Shown here piece by piece: positions 6,050-12,114 of a DNA stretch of 12,114 bases (within the stretch, counting starts at the first letter, position 1; each line of letters opens with the position of its first letter). Made by a program: the position numbers and the translations under genes. Location of the stretch: assembly GCA_002505185.1 (NCBI GenBank), contig DAUP01000129.1, positions 607 to 12,720 on the forward strand, given 5' to 3'. The stretch is from Ferroplasmaceae archaeon UBA567. Lineage in GTDB: Archaea > Thermoplasmatota > Thermoplasmata > Thermoplasmatales > Thermoplasmataceae. Below the pieces are notes generated by a model, which saw only the letters and a list, made by a program, of their open reading frames with translations, ran no database searches and was not told the origin of the DNA.

Positions 6050-7465
6050 TTAATCAGATTCCCGGTGTTCCTGCGCCGATCCTGGAGATTGTTTTTCAGA
6101 TCCGGATCCGGGTTTCTTTGTTCCATGCATGGCGTTGATTTCAAGTGTTTTGTCCTTTGTTTCAAATGACAGCAGATAAAGAACTATTCCGCCTATTACT
6201 ACCATTATGGTATCGTATATGAAGGAATAGAACAGCCCTATATACGCATATAATGTCAGTGCTGGCAGTGCAAGCCCAAACTCAAATAGTTTTTCCCAGC
6301 CAACTGCCAGACCTCTGGATTTTGTTGTGGAAACCTCTGCTGCAGGGAGGTACTGAAGAGTCCCAACCAGTCCCACATTTATGAAAAAGAATAGGCCAAA
6401 CATAGATATTACAAGGGGAATTGTCATTGCATGGTATACATCAGCGAATATTAGCACAGCCAGTGGTATGGCGCCAAGAACGAAACCGAAAAGTCCCATT
6501 AATCTTCTTCCTATCCTGTCCACTACAATAAGTGTCAATACAACACCAAATGTTCCTATTATATCTATTATAAGTGCCCCTTCTTCGGCAAAGAATGATG
6601 AGGCTCCAAGGCCTGTCAGGACTGTAGTTGCATATACGCTCACAAGGTTAACTGTCAGGGCATATGCAGCCCCTATCCAGAATATGTATGCAACCGTTTT
6701 CCTGTTCTTTGAATTAAAAAATTCGTGCATATTTTCCCTGATTGTCTGTGGTTTATCTACTATTATTGTTTCAGGATCTATGTCTATGCCCTCCTTATGC
6801 AGTTTCTTAAGTATTTTTGGTATAAGGTCTTTCCTTCCTGAAGCTTTAGCCCATCTCAGTGACGCTGGCATCTCAAACCTTAATCCAAATAATATTATTG
6901 CGGGTACTGCAGCTATAAGGAAATCATATCTCCATGCAAGAAGTACTCCCACATAATATGTGAATCCCATACCTATTACCACAGTCGCTATTGTTCCAAA
7001 CATAAAAAATAGTTTTTCTGTTGATAGGAGCCCACCTCTTCTATGGGATGGAGAATATTCTGAAAGAAGTGGCACTGCAGCTGCATAATCCATTCCTATA
7101 AATATTCCAAGTGCAAGCCTTGTTAGGAAATATGTTATATAACCAGTGGATATTGCACTGAGAACTGCGAAAACTGCCATCCCTATTGTATCATATAAAA
7201 ATATCTGTTTCCGCCCTATTGCATCTGATGCTATTCCGCCGAATATTGCACCGCCTGCCACACCTACCCAGTAGGCAGCTGTGGCTACCGCAACAAGTAC
7301 AGGGGGCAGATGGAATAGTATACCTACCGCAATCAGCGATATTGATGCACCAAATTCATTAAATGCATCTGTAAATGGTCCAAGTGCAGCAGTTACAGCC
7401 AGTCTTCTTTGGAACTTACCAACCTTTGCATTATCTATGGCTGCGTAAATATTATCATTCTGCAT
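6050..7465 (-). CDS. MFS transporter, sugar-porter-like
   Basis: This 471-residue permease has about twelve hydrophobic segments and a central hydrophilic loop at about residues 205-255. Motif A is intact in both halves: FGGIASDAIGRKQ (about 75-87) and VVDRIGRR (314-321). PFTDAFNEFG (30-39) in TM1 corresponds to the D-G-F/Y-D element of the family. A SPSHRRGG loop follows TM4 (138-145), as in sugar- and phosphate-type symporters. The tail after residue 445 is polar, rich in Gly, Ser and Glu, and probably unstructured. It is only distantly similar to the other MFS protein in this window, so they are not a recent duplication. The substrate cannot be read. It has its own TATA box at 7486-7496 and is probably monocistronic. 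Confidence 0.85.
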   Translation of the reverse strand: MQNDNIYAAIDNAKVGKFQRRLAVTAALGPFTDAFNEFGASISLIAVGILFHLPPVLVAVATAAYWVGVAGGAIFGGIASDAIGRKQIFLYDTIGMAVFAVLSAISTGYITYFLTRLALGIFIGMDYAAAVPLLSEYSPSHRRGGLLSTEKLFFMFGTIATVVIGMGFTYYVGVLLAWRYDFLIAAVPAIILFGLRFEMPASLRWAKASGRKDLIPKILKKLHKEGIDIDPETIIVDKPQTIRENMHEFFNSKNRKTVAYIFWIGAAYALTVNLVSVYATTVLTGLGASSFFAEEGALIIDIIGTFGVVLTLIVVDRIGRRLMGLFGFVLGAIPLAVLIFADVYHAMTIPLVISMFGLFFFINVGLVGTLQYLPAAEVSTTKSRGLAVGWEKLFEFGLALPALTLYAYIGLFYSFIYDTIMVVIGGIVLYLLSFETKDKTLEINAMHGTKKPGSGSEKQSPGSAQEHRESD

Positions 7466-7699
7466 AGGGTAATATCATATTATATTATTTAAATTTATCT
7501 TATATTATTGACGAATATTTAAATACTATAATTTTTAACTTATGATTATTTCCTTATAATAAGCACATTGTATAATAATTTCTATGGTAATTTTTGCTTT
7601 TTTCTTTATGTGTATATAATTCTATTAATAGTTACATAATTACACCATACTATGGCGTCTGCGTGGAAAAGTATATAATTATAGATATTATCAGAGCAT
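7466..7699. promoter_or_regulatory. Divergent intergenic region with promoters for the MFS and cyclophilin genes
   Basis: For the minus-strand MFS gene, ATTTAAATA-type sequence at 7486-7496 is centred about 25 bases before 7465. For the cyclophilin, GTATATAATT at 7671-7680, preceded by GGAAAA as a possible BRE, is centred about 25 bases before the ATG at 7700, again leaderless. A further perfect palindrome TATTTAAATA at 7516-7525 could be an alternative TATA. CCATA-C-TATGG at 7645-7655 is a small inverted repeat just upstream of the cyclophilin promoter. No gene is seen in these 234 bases. Confidence 0.6.
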
Positions 7700-8155
7700 A
7701 TGGCAATAGCAGTGCTGGAAACCAGTATAGGGAATATTGAAATTGAATTATTTGAGAAGGATATGCCAATTACAGCAGGCAATTTCAGAAAACTTATTGA
7801 ACAGGGATTCTATAATAATACTATATTTCACCGGGTTATACCTGATTTCATGATACAGGGTGGCGATCCCACAGGAACTGGAATGGGTGGCCCGGGTTAT
7901 AAAATAAAGGATGAGTTCACAAAAAACAACAGAAATGACAGAGGAACTATAGCTATGGCAAATGCAGGCCCGAACACTGGAGGGTCACAATTTTTCATAA
8001 ATGTGGTGAACAACAACTATCTTGACAAAATGCATCCTGTATTCGGAAAGGTTGTGAAGGGGCTTGATGTGGCAGATAAAATAAGCAAAGTGAAGAGGGA
8101 CAGGAACGACAGGCCTCTTGAAAAGGTTGTGATCAAGAAAGCCACTATAAAATAA
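7700..8155 (+). CDS. Peptidyl-prolyl cis-trans isomerase, cyclophilin type
   Basis: This 151-residue single-domain cyclophilin catalyses proline isomerisation in protein folding. Active-site residues can be matched to human CypA: R45 (R55), F50, M51 and Q53 (F60, M61, Q63), Q97 and F99 (Q111, F113), L108 (L122) and H112 (H126). The CypA Trp121 position is Tyr107, which usually goes with weak cyclosporin binding. [19 protein letters not shown] and GSQFFI are unmistakable. There is no signal peptide, so it is cytoplasmic. It has its own leaderless promoter. A T-rich stretch after the stop (about 8169-8187) is a likely terminator that separates it from the next operon. Confidence 0.95.
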   Translation: MAIAVLETSIGNIEIELFEKDMPITAGNFRKLIEQGFYNNTIFHRVIPDFMIQGGDPTGTGMGGPGYKIKDEFTKNNRNDRGTIAMANAGPNTGGSQFFINVVNNNYLDKMHPVFGKVVKGLDVADKISKVKRDRNDRPLEKVVIKKATIK

Positions 8156-8227
8156 AATTATTAACCTCATTTTCTCATTTTTTCCTCAATGACAAAACTA
8201 TTTTCTTAACATTATCATTTTAATTTT
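8156..8227 (+). promoter_or_regulatory. Cyclophilin terminator and promoter region of the PolB2-like operon
   Basis: T-rich sequence at about 8169-8187 probably ends the cyclophilin transcript. Two copies of ATTTTC occur at 8169-8174 and 8200-8205, 31 bases apart. No good TATA box is seen 25 bases before the ATG at 8228, unlike most other genes in the window. That may mean an activator-dependent or weak promoter. The match to the Sulfolobus damage-response hexamer ANTTTC is discussed under findings. Confidence 0.35.
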
Positions 8228-8578
8228 ATGAAGTATTTCAGGATAATAGAGATAGAAAATGTTGATGTATCATCCGAAATAGCAAAATATAAGTCCACAA
8301 AACTTTTGATATCCGATGGGGTAAGATTAGGAAGGAATATCATGCATTATGATATAAAAATACAGAGAATTCTGACTCCTTATCAACTGGAACGTATAAT
8401 AATAGATGGAGGCATTGAAAGATATCTTATATTGATTTCATCCTCTGTTTTTGATTCCTGGAGCCTTATAGTGATCGATGAATTAAGTTTTATAATGGAG
8501 CAGGCAGCATACAATGGCAATATGATAATATTAGAAATTGTAGGTTATAAAACGGTAAATGAGGCATTTATGGGGTGA
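8228..8578 (+). CDS. Uncharacterised 116-residue protein, first gene of the PolB2-like operon
   Basis: I do not recognise this protein. It is soluble, with alternating short strands and helices: TKLLISDG (29-36), RYLILISSS (65-73), SLIVIDELSFIME (78-90) and MIILEIVG. The SLIVIDELSFIM strand followed by a helix looks like the Walker B region of RecA-type ATPases, but no P-loop (GxxxxGKT) is present. A degenerate RecA-like fold is therefore possible, and weakly supported. The stop overlaps the GTG at 8575 of the next frame (GTGA), and the gene is followed closely by the small helical protein and the PolB2-like polymerase. It probably acts with them. The start at 8228 has no obvious Shine-Dalgarno, consistent with a first, leaderless gene. 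Confidence 0.7.
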   Translation: MKYFRIIEIENVDVSSEIAKYKSTKLLISDGVRLGRNIMHYDIKIQRILTPYQLERIIIDGGIERYLILISSSVFDSWSLIVIDELSFIMEQAAYNGNMIILEIVGYKTVNEAFMG

Positions 8579-8583
8579 TAAAA
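8572..8583 (+). promoter_or_regulatory. Shine-Dalgarno deciding the start of the 78-residue gene
   Basis: GGGGTGATAAAA precedes the ATG at 8584. GGTGAT is complementary to the 3' end of archaeal 16S rRNA. It overlaps the stop codon of the upstream gene (TGA 8576-8578), which fits re-initiation inside an operon. Confidence 0.6.
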
Positions 8584-8820
8584 ATGGGAAGAAACACACA
8601 GTCGCCCAGGGAATATGTAAAATCAATGGAGGATGAGATACTCTCCATGCATACATATATGAAAAAGGGAGATATTGAAGTACTGAAAACCATTCTTTCA
8701 ATGGCAGAGAAACACTCGAATGAAATCTCTAATTTTAATCAGTTTTTCGCTGCCATTATTGTGGAATTGTATAAGAAAATAGATGAATATGGAGACAATA
8801 ATAAACGCCACTGGTTCTGA
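8584..8820 (+). CDS. Uncharacterised small helical protein, second gene of the PolB2-like operon
   Basis: This is a 78-residue protein that I do not recognise. Its sequence is mostly amphipathic helix: SPREYVKSMEDEILSMHTYM, DIEVLKTILSMAEKH and FNQFFAAIIVELYKKIDEYG, ending in a polar tail NNKRHWF. There are no cysteines and no membrane segment. The start is set at the ATG 8584 because GGGGTGAT at 8572-8579, a strong match to the archaeal Shine-Dalgarno GGAGGTGAT, lies five bases upstream. A GTG at 8575 is in frame but sits inside that ribosome site. Its 3' end overlaps the polymerase gene by 38 bases, so the two are tightly linked in expression. A role as an accessory or adaptor of the polymerase is inference from position. 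Confidence 0.7.
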   Translation: MGRNTQSPREYVKSMEDEILSMHTYMKKGDIEVLKTILSMAEKHSNEISNFNQFFAAIIVELYKKIDEYGDNNKRHWF

Positions 8821-10702
8821 TTTGATAGAACTGTGGATCTATAAATCCGGAAATATAGTTAAAAAGTATTTTAATAACAGGACATGGATATTTGTTGCAG
8901 GTGATGCATATAATTTATCCATGCTTGAGAGGAGCCTGGACGCTACTAATTACATTTATCGCTATACTTCAATGACCGATATTTACGGATTTCACAGGGG
9001 CATTCAGATATATCTCAGGCCATCGAAGTCCATGGATATTGCATCTAGAATCGAAAGATCCTTTGGTTACAGACTGAAAATTTATAATGCTGATATAAAC
9101 AGCATTTTAAGGTTCATGGTAAGCAGGAGGCTTGAATTCTACAACATCAATAATCCATATGAAGGGGATATAAATTTGCCCACTGCAAAAATAGAGCCAT
9201 TTTCTGCTGGTGGAAGAATAAAATATGCTGTTATAAATGGCCACAAATATTCCAGCAATATATATGAGGAAGTTTACAGGGCAATAGAAGAGAATACCAT
9301 TATAGTATACCGGAATTATAGCAATGAATTCAATATATTGATTGAGGAAATGGAAAAACATGGTTATTATATTAGCAGTAAATTTTATAGAGAAAAGACT
9401 TTTGAATCCTATGGAAGGCATTCATACATGCCAATGAACGTTAAAATAAAAAATAAAATATGTATAAATTCAAATTCATTTGTGTATAATGATGCAGGCC
9501 TTACAGGTTTAATTGAACTATCCAGAGTTTCCTCACTCCCGATTGAAACGGTTTCTTATATAACACCTGGAACAGTTGTATCTGCTGTTGAGGAAAAAGA
9601 AGCATTGAAAAGAAAAATACTTGTGCCTCTCAGAAAGGATGATTATGAAATTCCTAAAAACCCCCTGAAGTTTTTCAGTGCTGATAGAGGTGGCGTAGTT
9701 TTTAATCCAGATCCAGGAGTTTATACCAATGTATACGAAATTGATTTCTCATCAATGTATCCGGGAATAATTGTGGAGTATGGAATATCTCCAGAGAATA
9801 TTTCAGGAGGAAATACAGCATTTCTATCTATGTTTCTTAGAGAATTACTGGACAGAAGGCTTTTGTACAAAGCGATGGCTAACAGATTAGAGATTTACGA
9901 AAATAGAAATAAGACATTAAAAACGCTTCTTCTTAACTCGTTCGGATATACAGGGTATAAAAATGCTAAATTTGGAAGGATAGATGCACATGAAAAAATA
10001 ACAGGTATAGGAAGGGAAATAATAAGAGAGGCTATGAGAATATCAGAAAACAATGGATTTACAGTTATGCATGGAGTTGTGGACTCCCTCTGGCTTTCGG
10101 GAAACGGCAATATAGTGAAAACATTGAAGGAGATATATGAAAAAACAGGAATACATATAGTCCTGGATTCCAGCTACATATGGATTGCTTTTCTGCCCCA
10201 GAACAATGGCATTGGGTCTGCAAACAGATATATAGGATTGAAAAAAGATGGAAGTTTTAAGGTAAGGGGTATAGAACTCAGAAGAAGGGATGCTCCACCA
10301 ATAATAAAGAAATTTCAGCAGGAAGCTCTTGACATCCTTAATTGTAATTTTGATGAATTGCCATCAAGAAAAGAAAATCTGGAGAACCTGAAAAAGCATT
10401 ATATGAAACTTGAAAATTTTGATATTGAAGATTTTAGGATAGAATTGGGCATCAACAGGCATATTGACGAATATAAATCCAAAAATATTACATATTATCT
10501 ACTGAAAAACATTGACAGGAAAAATAAAATATATCCGGGAATGGTTATTTCAGGAATTGTAATGGATAAAGCACACAACATTGTAAAAAATGGTTCAGAA
10601 TTTTTTGACAGAGAATATTATACAAAGCTTTTGAAAAGGTCGTTTAAACCCTTTGATTTTATTATTTCAGAGTCTGGGAATAAGATCCCGTATCTTTATT
10701 GA
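8783..10702 (+). CDS. Family B DNA polymerase, PolB2 (Dpo2)-like
   Basis: This 639-residue protein has polymerase B motifs in order: motif A DFSSMYPGI (321-329, catalytic D321), a motif B region with K380 and NSFGYTGY (385-392), motif C HGVVDS (430-435), and K-RGIE--RRD (493-503). Motif C normally reads YGDTDS: the first Asp is Val432, while the metal-binding second Asp, D434, remains. The N-terminal half occupies the exonuclease position but has no DxE exo I motif; a D237 near the exo III site is the only trace. Motifs A and B are about 60 residues apart against about 83 in Thermococcus PolB, so the fingers are short. These features fit archaeal PolB2, implicated in Sulfolobus in tolerance of DNA damage. 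It is translated from ATG 8783 or 8789, overlapping the upstream gene, and its 3' end overlaps the Cdc6-like gene on the other strand. Confidence 0.88.
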   Translation: MNMETIINATGSDLIELWIYKSGNIVKKYFNNRTWIFVAGDAYNLSMLERSLDATNYIYRYTSMTDIYGFHRGIQIYLRPSKSMDIASRIERSFGYRLKIYNADINSILRFMVSRRLEFYNINNPYEGDINLPTAKIEPFSAGGRIKYAVINGHKYSSNIYEEVYRAIEENTIIVYRNYSNEFNILIEEMEKHGYYISSKFYREKTFESYGRHSYMPMNVKIKNKICINSNSFVYNDAGLTGLIELSRVSSLPIETVSYITPGTVVSAVEEKEALKRKILVPLRKDDYEIPKNPLKFFSADRGGVVFNPDPGVYTNVYEIDFSSMYPGIIVEYGISPENISGGNTAFLSMFLRELLDRRLLYKAMANRLEIYENRNKTLKTLLLNSFGYTGYKNAKFGRIDAHEKITGIGREIIREAMRISENNGFTVMHGVVDSLWLSGNGNIVKTLKEIYEKTGIHIVLDSSYIWIAFLPQNNGIGSANRYIGLKKDGSFKVRGIELRRRDAPPIIKKFQQEALDILNCNFDELPSRKENLENLKKHYMKLENFDIEDFRIELGINRHIDEYKSKNITYYLLKNIDRKNKIYPGMVISGIVMDKAHNIVKNGSEFFDREYYTKLLKRSFKPFDFIISESGNKIPYLY

Positions 10703-11755
10703 AAGTATGGAAACAGGCACATCATTTATGGATATGAGTTTTGATACGCTGGACCTGTTTCCGCTACTCCTTAGGGATGATGATATAATATCCATGCCTT
10801 CAAGCTTGCGGATTATTTTGTATATTTCTGTTCGTTTGAGTTCAACACCATATTCTTCTCCTTCAAGCTCAACCTCTTTTTCTATTGAGTGCACATCAAC
10901 TGAAAGAGAATCCGAAAGGAGGGAACATATTGCAAGGAGTACAACAAGCTCACTCTTATCCAGAAGTGAGAGTTTGCTTTCTGTTATATATGGATTTATA
11001 AGTGATACAGCAGATCGCACATCATCATTTTCTATTGTTTTTGAAAGCCGGTATTCTGCCATGTATGCCGCTTTTTGCAGGAGTTCTATGGCGAATCTGG
11101 CACTACCAAACTGACCGGATATTTCAGATATATACTGGAGTATGGAATCTGGGCATGTGCCAGGATCAAGAGCCATAGATGCCCGGTCAGTTATAATGCG
11201 GTTTATTTCATCGCTGCTGTATTTATTGAATTTGAGCTCCACTATTGTTCCGTATTTCCTTTCCATATACATAAATGGGCTCTCCATGGATATCAGGATA
11301 GTGCTTAATTCAGTCCCGTAGATTTCGGATGCCCTAAACAGGTTGTACAATCCTGTGGAATCACCTTTTAGTATCCCAGTGGCTTCATCTATTACAAGAA
11401 TTATATTTCCACGGAAAGATATTAGGGAATTAAGGGTGGAAAAAATATCTGAGTATGAAAGCCCGCGATATGACACCGGCCTCCCCAATCTTGAAATAAC
11501 ATGTTCCAGCAAATTTTTTACATTTCTGAATGACAGTGCATTTTCGTAAATAATGGATTTGTTGTCCCGCATGAGAAATTTCACAGTAGAGGTTTTGCCA
11601 GTGCCGGAATCTCCATGAATTATGATATTGTTTGTTATTCCACTTGCTGATGGGTCAATAACAGTGGACTGGATAGTAGCTATTTTATCATCCCTGAAAA
11701 ATAATTTCTCAGGTACATAGGAAGTGTCAAGAGGGGCAGGATTTACAACTATCAT
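10667..11755 (-). CDS. Cdc6/Orc1-family AAA+ ATPase
   Basis: This 362-residue protein has the archaeal Orc1/Cdc6 layout: an N-terminal basic linker with PEKLFFRDDKI, Walker A GDSGTGKT (48-55), Walker B ILVIDEA (119-125), a sensor 1 strand TILISMES (152-159), a sensor 2 helix GSARFAIELL (217-226, R220), and a C-terminal winged-helix domain from about residue 265. It is somewhat shorter than typical Orc1 (about 400 residues). Orc1/Cdc6 proteins bind origins and load MCM, and some paralogues act as transcription regulators: Orc1-2 of Sulfolobus activates DNA-damage-response genes. Convergence on a PolB2-like gene favours the regulatory type, but this is inference. A TATA-like AAATTTATTA lies about 28 bases upstream on its strand. 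A 14-base palindrome overlaps its start codon. Confidence 0.85.
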   Translation of the reverse strand: MIVVNPAPLDTSYVPEKLFFRDDKIATIQSTVIDPSASGITNNIIIHGDSGTGKTSTVKFLMRDNKSIIYENALSFRNVKNLLEHVISRLGRPVSYRGLSYSDIFSTLNSLISFRGNIILVIDEATGILKGDSTGLYNLFRASEIYGTELSTILISMESPFMYMERKYGTIVELKFNKYSSDEINRIITDRASMALDPGTCPDSILQYISEISGQFGSARFAIELLQKAAYMAEYRLSKTIENDDVRSAVSLINPYITESKLSLLDKSELVVLLAICSLLSDSLSVDVHSIEKEVELEGEEYGVELKRTEIYKIIRKLEGMDIISSSLRSSGNRSSVSKLISINDVPVSILSIKIRDLIPRL

Positions 11756-11767
11756 TGCATATGCAAT
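11754..11767. promoter_or_regulatory. Perfect palindrome at the Cdc6-like gene start
   Basis: ATTGCATATGCAAT is a perfect 14-base palindrome that covers part of the start codon (11753-11755) and the bases just before it. If the transcript is leaderless, this spans the transcription start, a good place for a dimeric repressor. No protein is known to bind it. Confidence 0.4.
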
Positions 11768-12114
11768 TTCATTAAAGTAATAAATTTTCCCGTTTTAGAA
11801 TTCCGTTACTTATGGTTCCGTGACTTTACACCTATTTTATTTTCATTGACTTGGGAGTACCATTTTTCAATGTTTTCCAAATACTATGGTGTGGGTACAC
11901 TAATCTTTAATCATACTTTCCATATCCATTGTTTTACCTATGAGGTCAGAGATCTCTGATTTACATTCTATTTTAGATGTTACACTCTTTCCCCTTGCTG
12001 CGTAATTGAGATTTATGTGCTTCAGGTATCATACTATGAATATAAGGGAAACAGATTTATCATGTGAGTAGATTTTATTATAAAAGAATTGCAAGATAAT
12101 TTCTACATAGTGAA
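11768..12114. other. Gene-free region with palindrome and broken coding fragments
   Basis: No intact frame of convincing length exists here. On the minus strand, two coding-like fragments lie in different frames: one of about 42 codons (roughly 11908-12035) containing NYAARGKSVTSKIECKSE, and one of about 23 codons (roughly 11810-11885) containing ENIEKWYSQVNENKIGVKSR. Both end in stops, which suggests a decayed gene, possibly of a mobile element. TCAGAGATCTCTGA at 11946-11959 is a perfect 14-base palindrome. TTCCGTTAC (11801-11809) and TTCCGTGAC (11816-11824) are near-repeats 15 bases apart. Confidence 0.4.
11779..11791 (-). promoter_or_regulatory. Cdc6-like gene TATA box
   Basis: On the minus strand, GGAAAATTTATTA at 11779-11791 is centred about 28 bases before the ATG at 11755, the usual archaeal distance. 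Confidence 0.45.

Noticed and set aside
6381..6956. 191-codon plus-strand frame
   Set aside because: It is the reverse-strand shadow of the second MFS gene, with no recognisable domain or promoter.
7466..7699. Small RNA gene between the MFS and cyclophilin genes
   Set aside because: Only TATA-like boxes and a short inverted repeat are present; no stable structured RNA could be drawn.
8575..8583. GTG start for the 78-residue gene
   Set aside because: It falls inside the GGGGTGAT ribosome site, which is well spaced for the ATG at 8584.
10653..11114. 153-codon plus-strand frame rich in Ser, Arg and Ile
   Set aside because: It is antisense to the Cdc6-like gene, has low-complexity composition and matches no family.
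11756..12114. Replication origin next to the Cdc6-like gene
   Set aside because: No ORB or mini-ORB repeats with their G-rich tails are visible and no strongly AT-rich unwinding stretch stands out; the two TTCCGT repeats alone are not enough.
1..12114. CRISPR array, tRNA or rRNA genes
   Set aside because: No regularly spaced repeats, cloverleaf-type sequences or conserved rRNA segments were found on either strand.

Overview
The window looks like a chromosomal segment of an acidophilic archaeon of the order Thermoplasmatales, most likely Ferroplasma, Acidiplasma or a close relative. This rests on the AT-rich base composition, heavy use of ATA, AGA and AGG codons, mostly leaderless genes with a TATA box about 25 bases before the start codon, and archaeal gene types: a Cdc6/Orc1 initiator, a DUF99 protein, a short archaeal PRPP synthase and a PolB2-like polymerase. 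The genus is an inference; no rRNA gene is present to settle it. I see no tRNA, rRNA or CRISPR array.

Left part (1-3400). A minus-strand pair encodes a small Rieske [2Fe-2S] ferredoxin and electron transfer flavoprotein subunit beta; the latter runs off the left edge. Divergent from it are an SMP-30/gluconolactonase-type lactone hydrolase and an MFS sugar-type permease, which together suggest sugar uptake and oxidation.

Middle (3390-7700). A translationally coupled minus-strand operon carries PRPP synthase (prs) and a DUF99 protein with an endonuclease V-like fold. Next come a zinc-type medium-chain dehydrogenase resembling archaeal acryloyl-CoA reductase and a second MFS permease, all on the minus strand. 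Between prs and the dehydrogenase lies the decayed right end of an IS200/IS605-type element: a TnpB C-terminal tail with an omega-RNA-like fold. Its terminus supplies the dehydrogenase stop codon.

Right part (7700-12114). A cyclophilin is followed by an apparent three-gene operon: two small unrecognised proteins and a PolB2-like family B DNA polymerase. The polymerase has a degenerate motif C (GVVDS instead of the usual GDTDS), no recognisable exonuclease I motif and a short fingers region. A Cdc6/Orc1-family ATPase gene converges on it and overlaps its last 36 bases. In Sulfolobus the PolB2 polymerase (Dpo2) acts in DNA-damage tolerance, and an Orc1 paralogue (Orc1-2) is the transcription activator of that response. 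The pairing here is therefore the most interesting part of the window: a possible archaeal mutasome-like module with two uncharacterised partners. The last 350 bases hold no intact gene, only palindromes and broken coding fragments.
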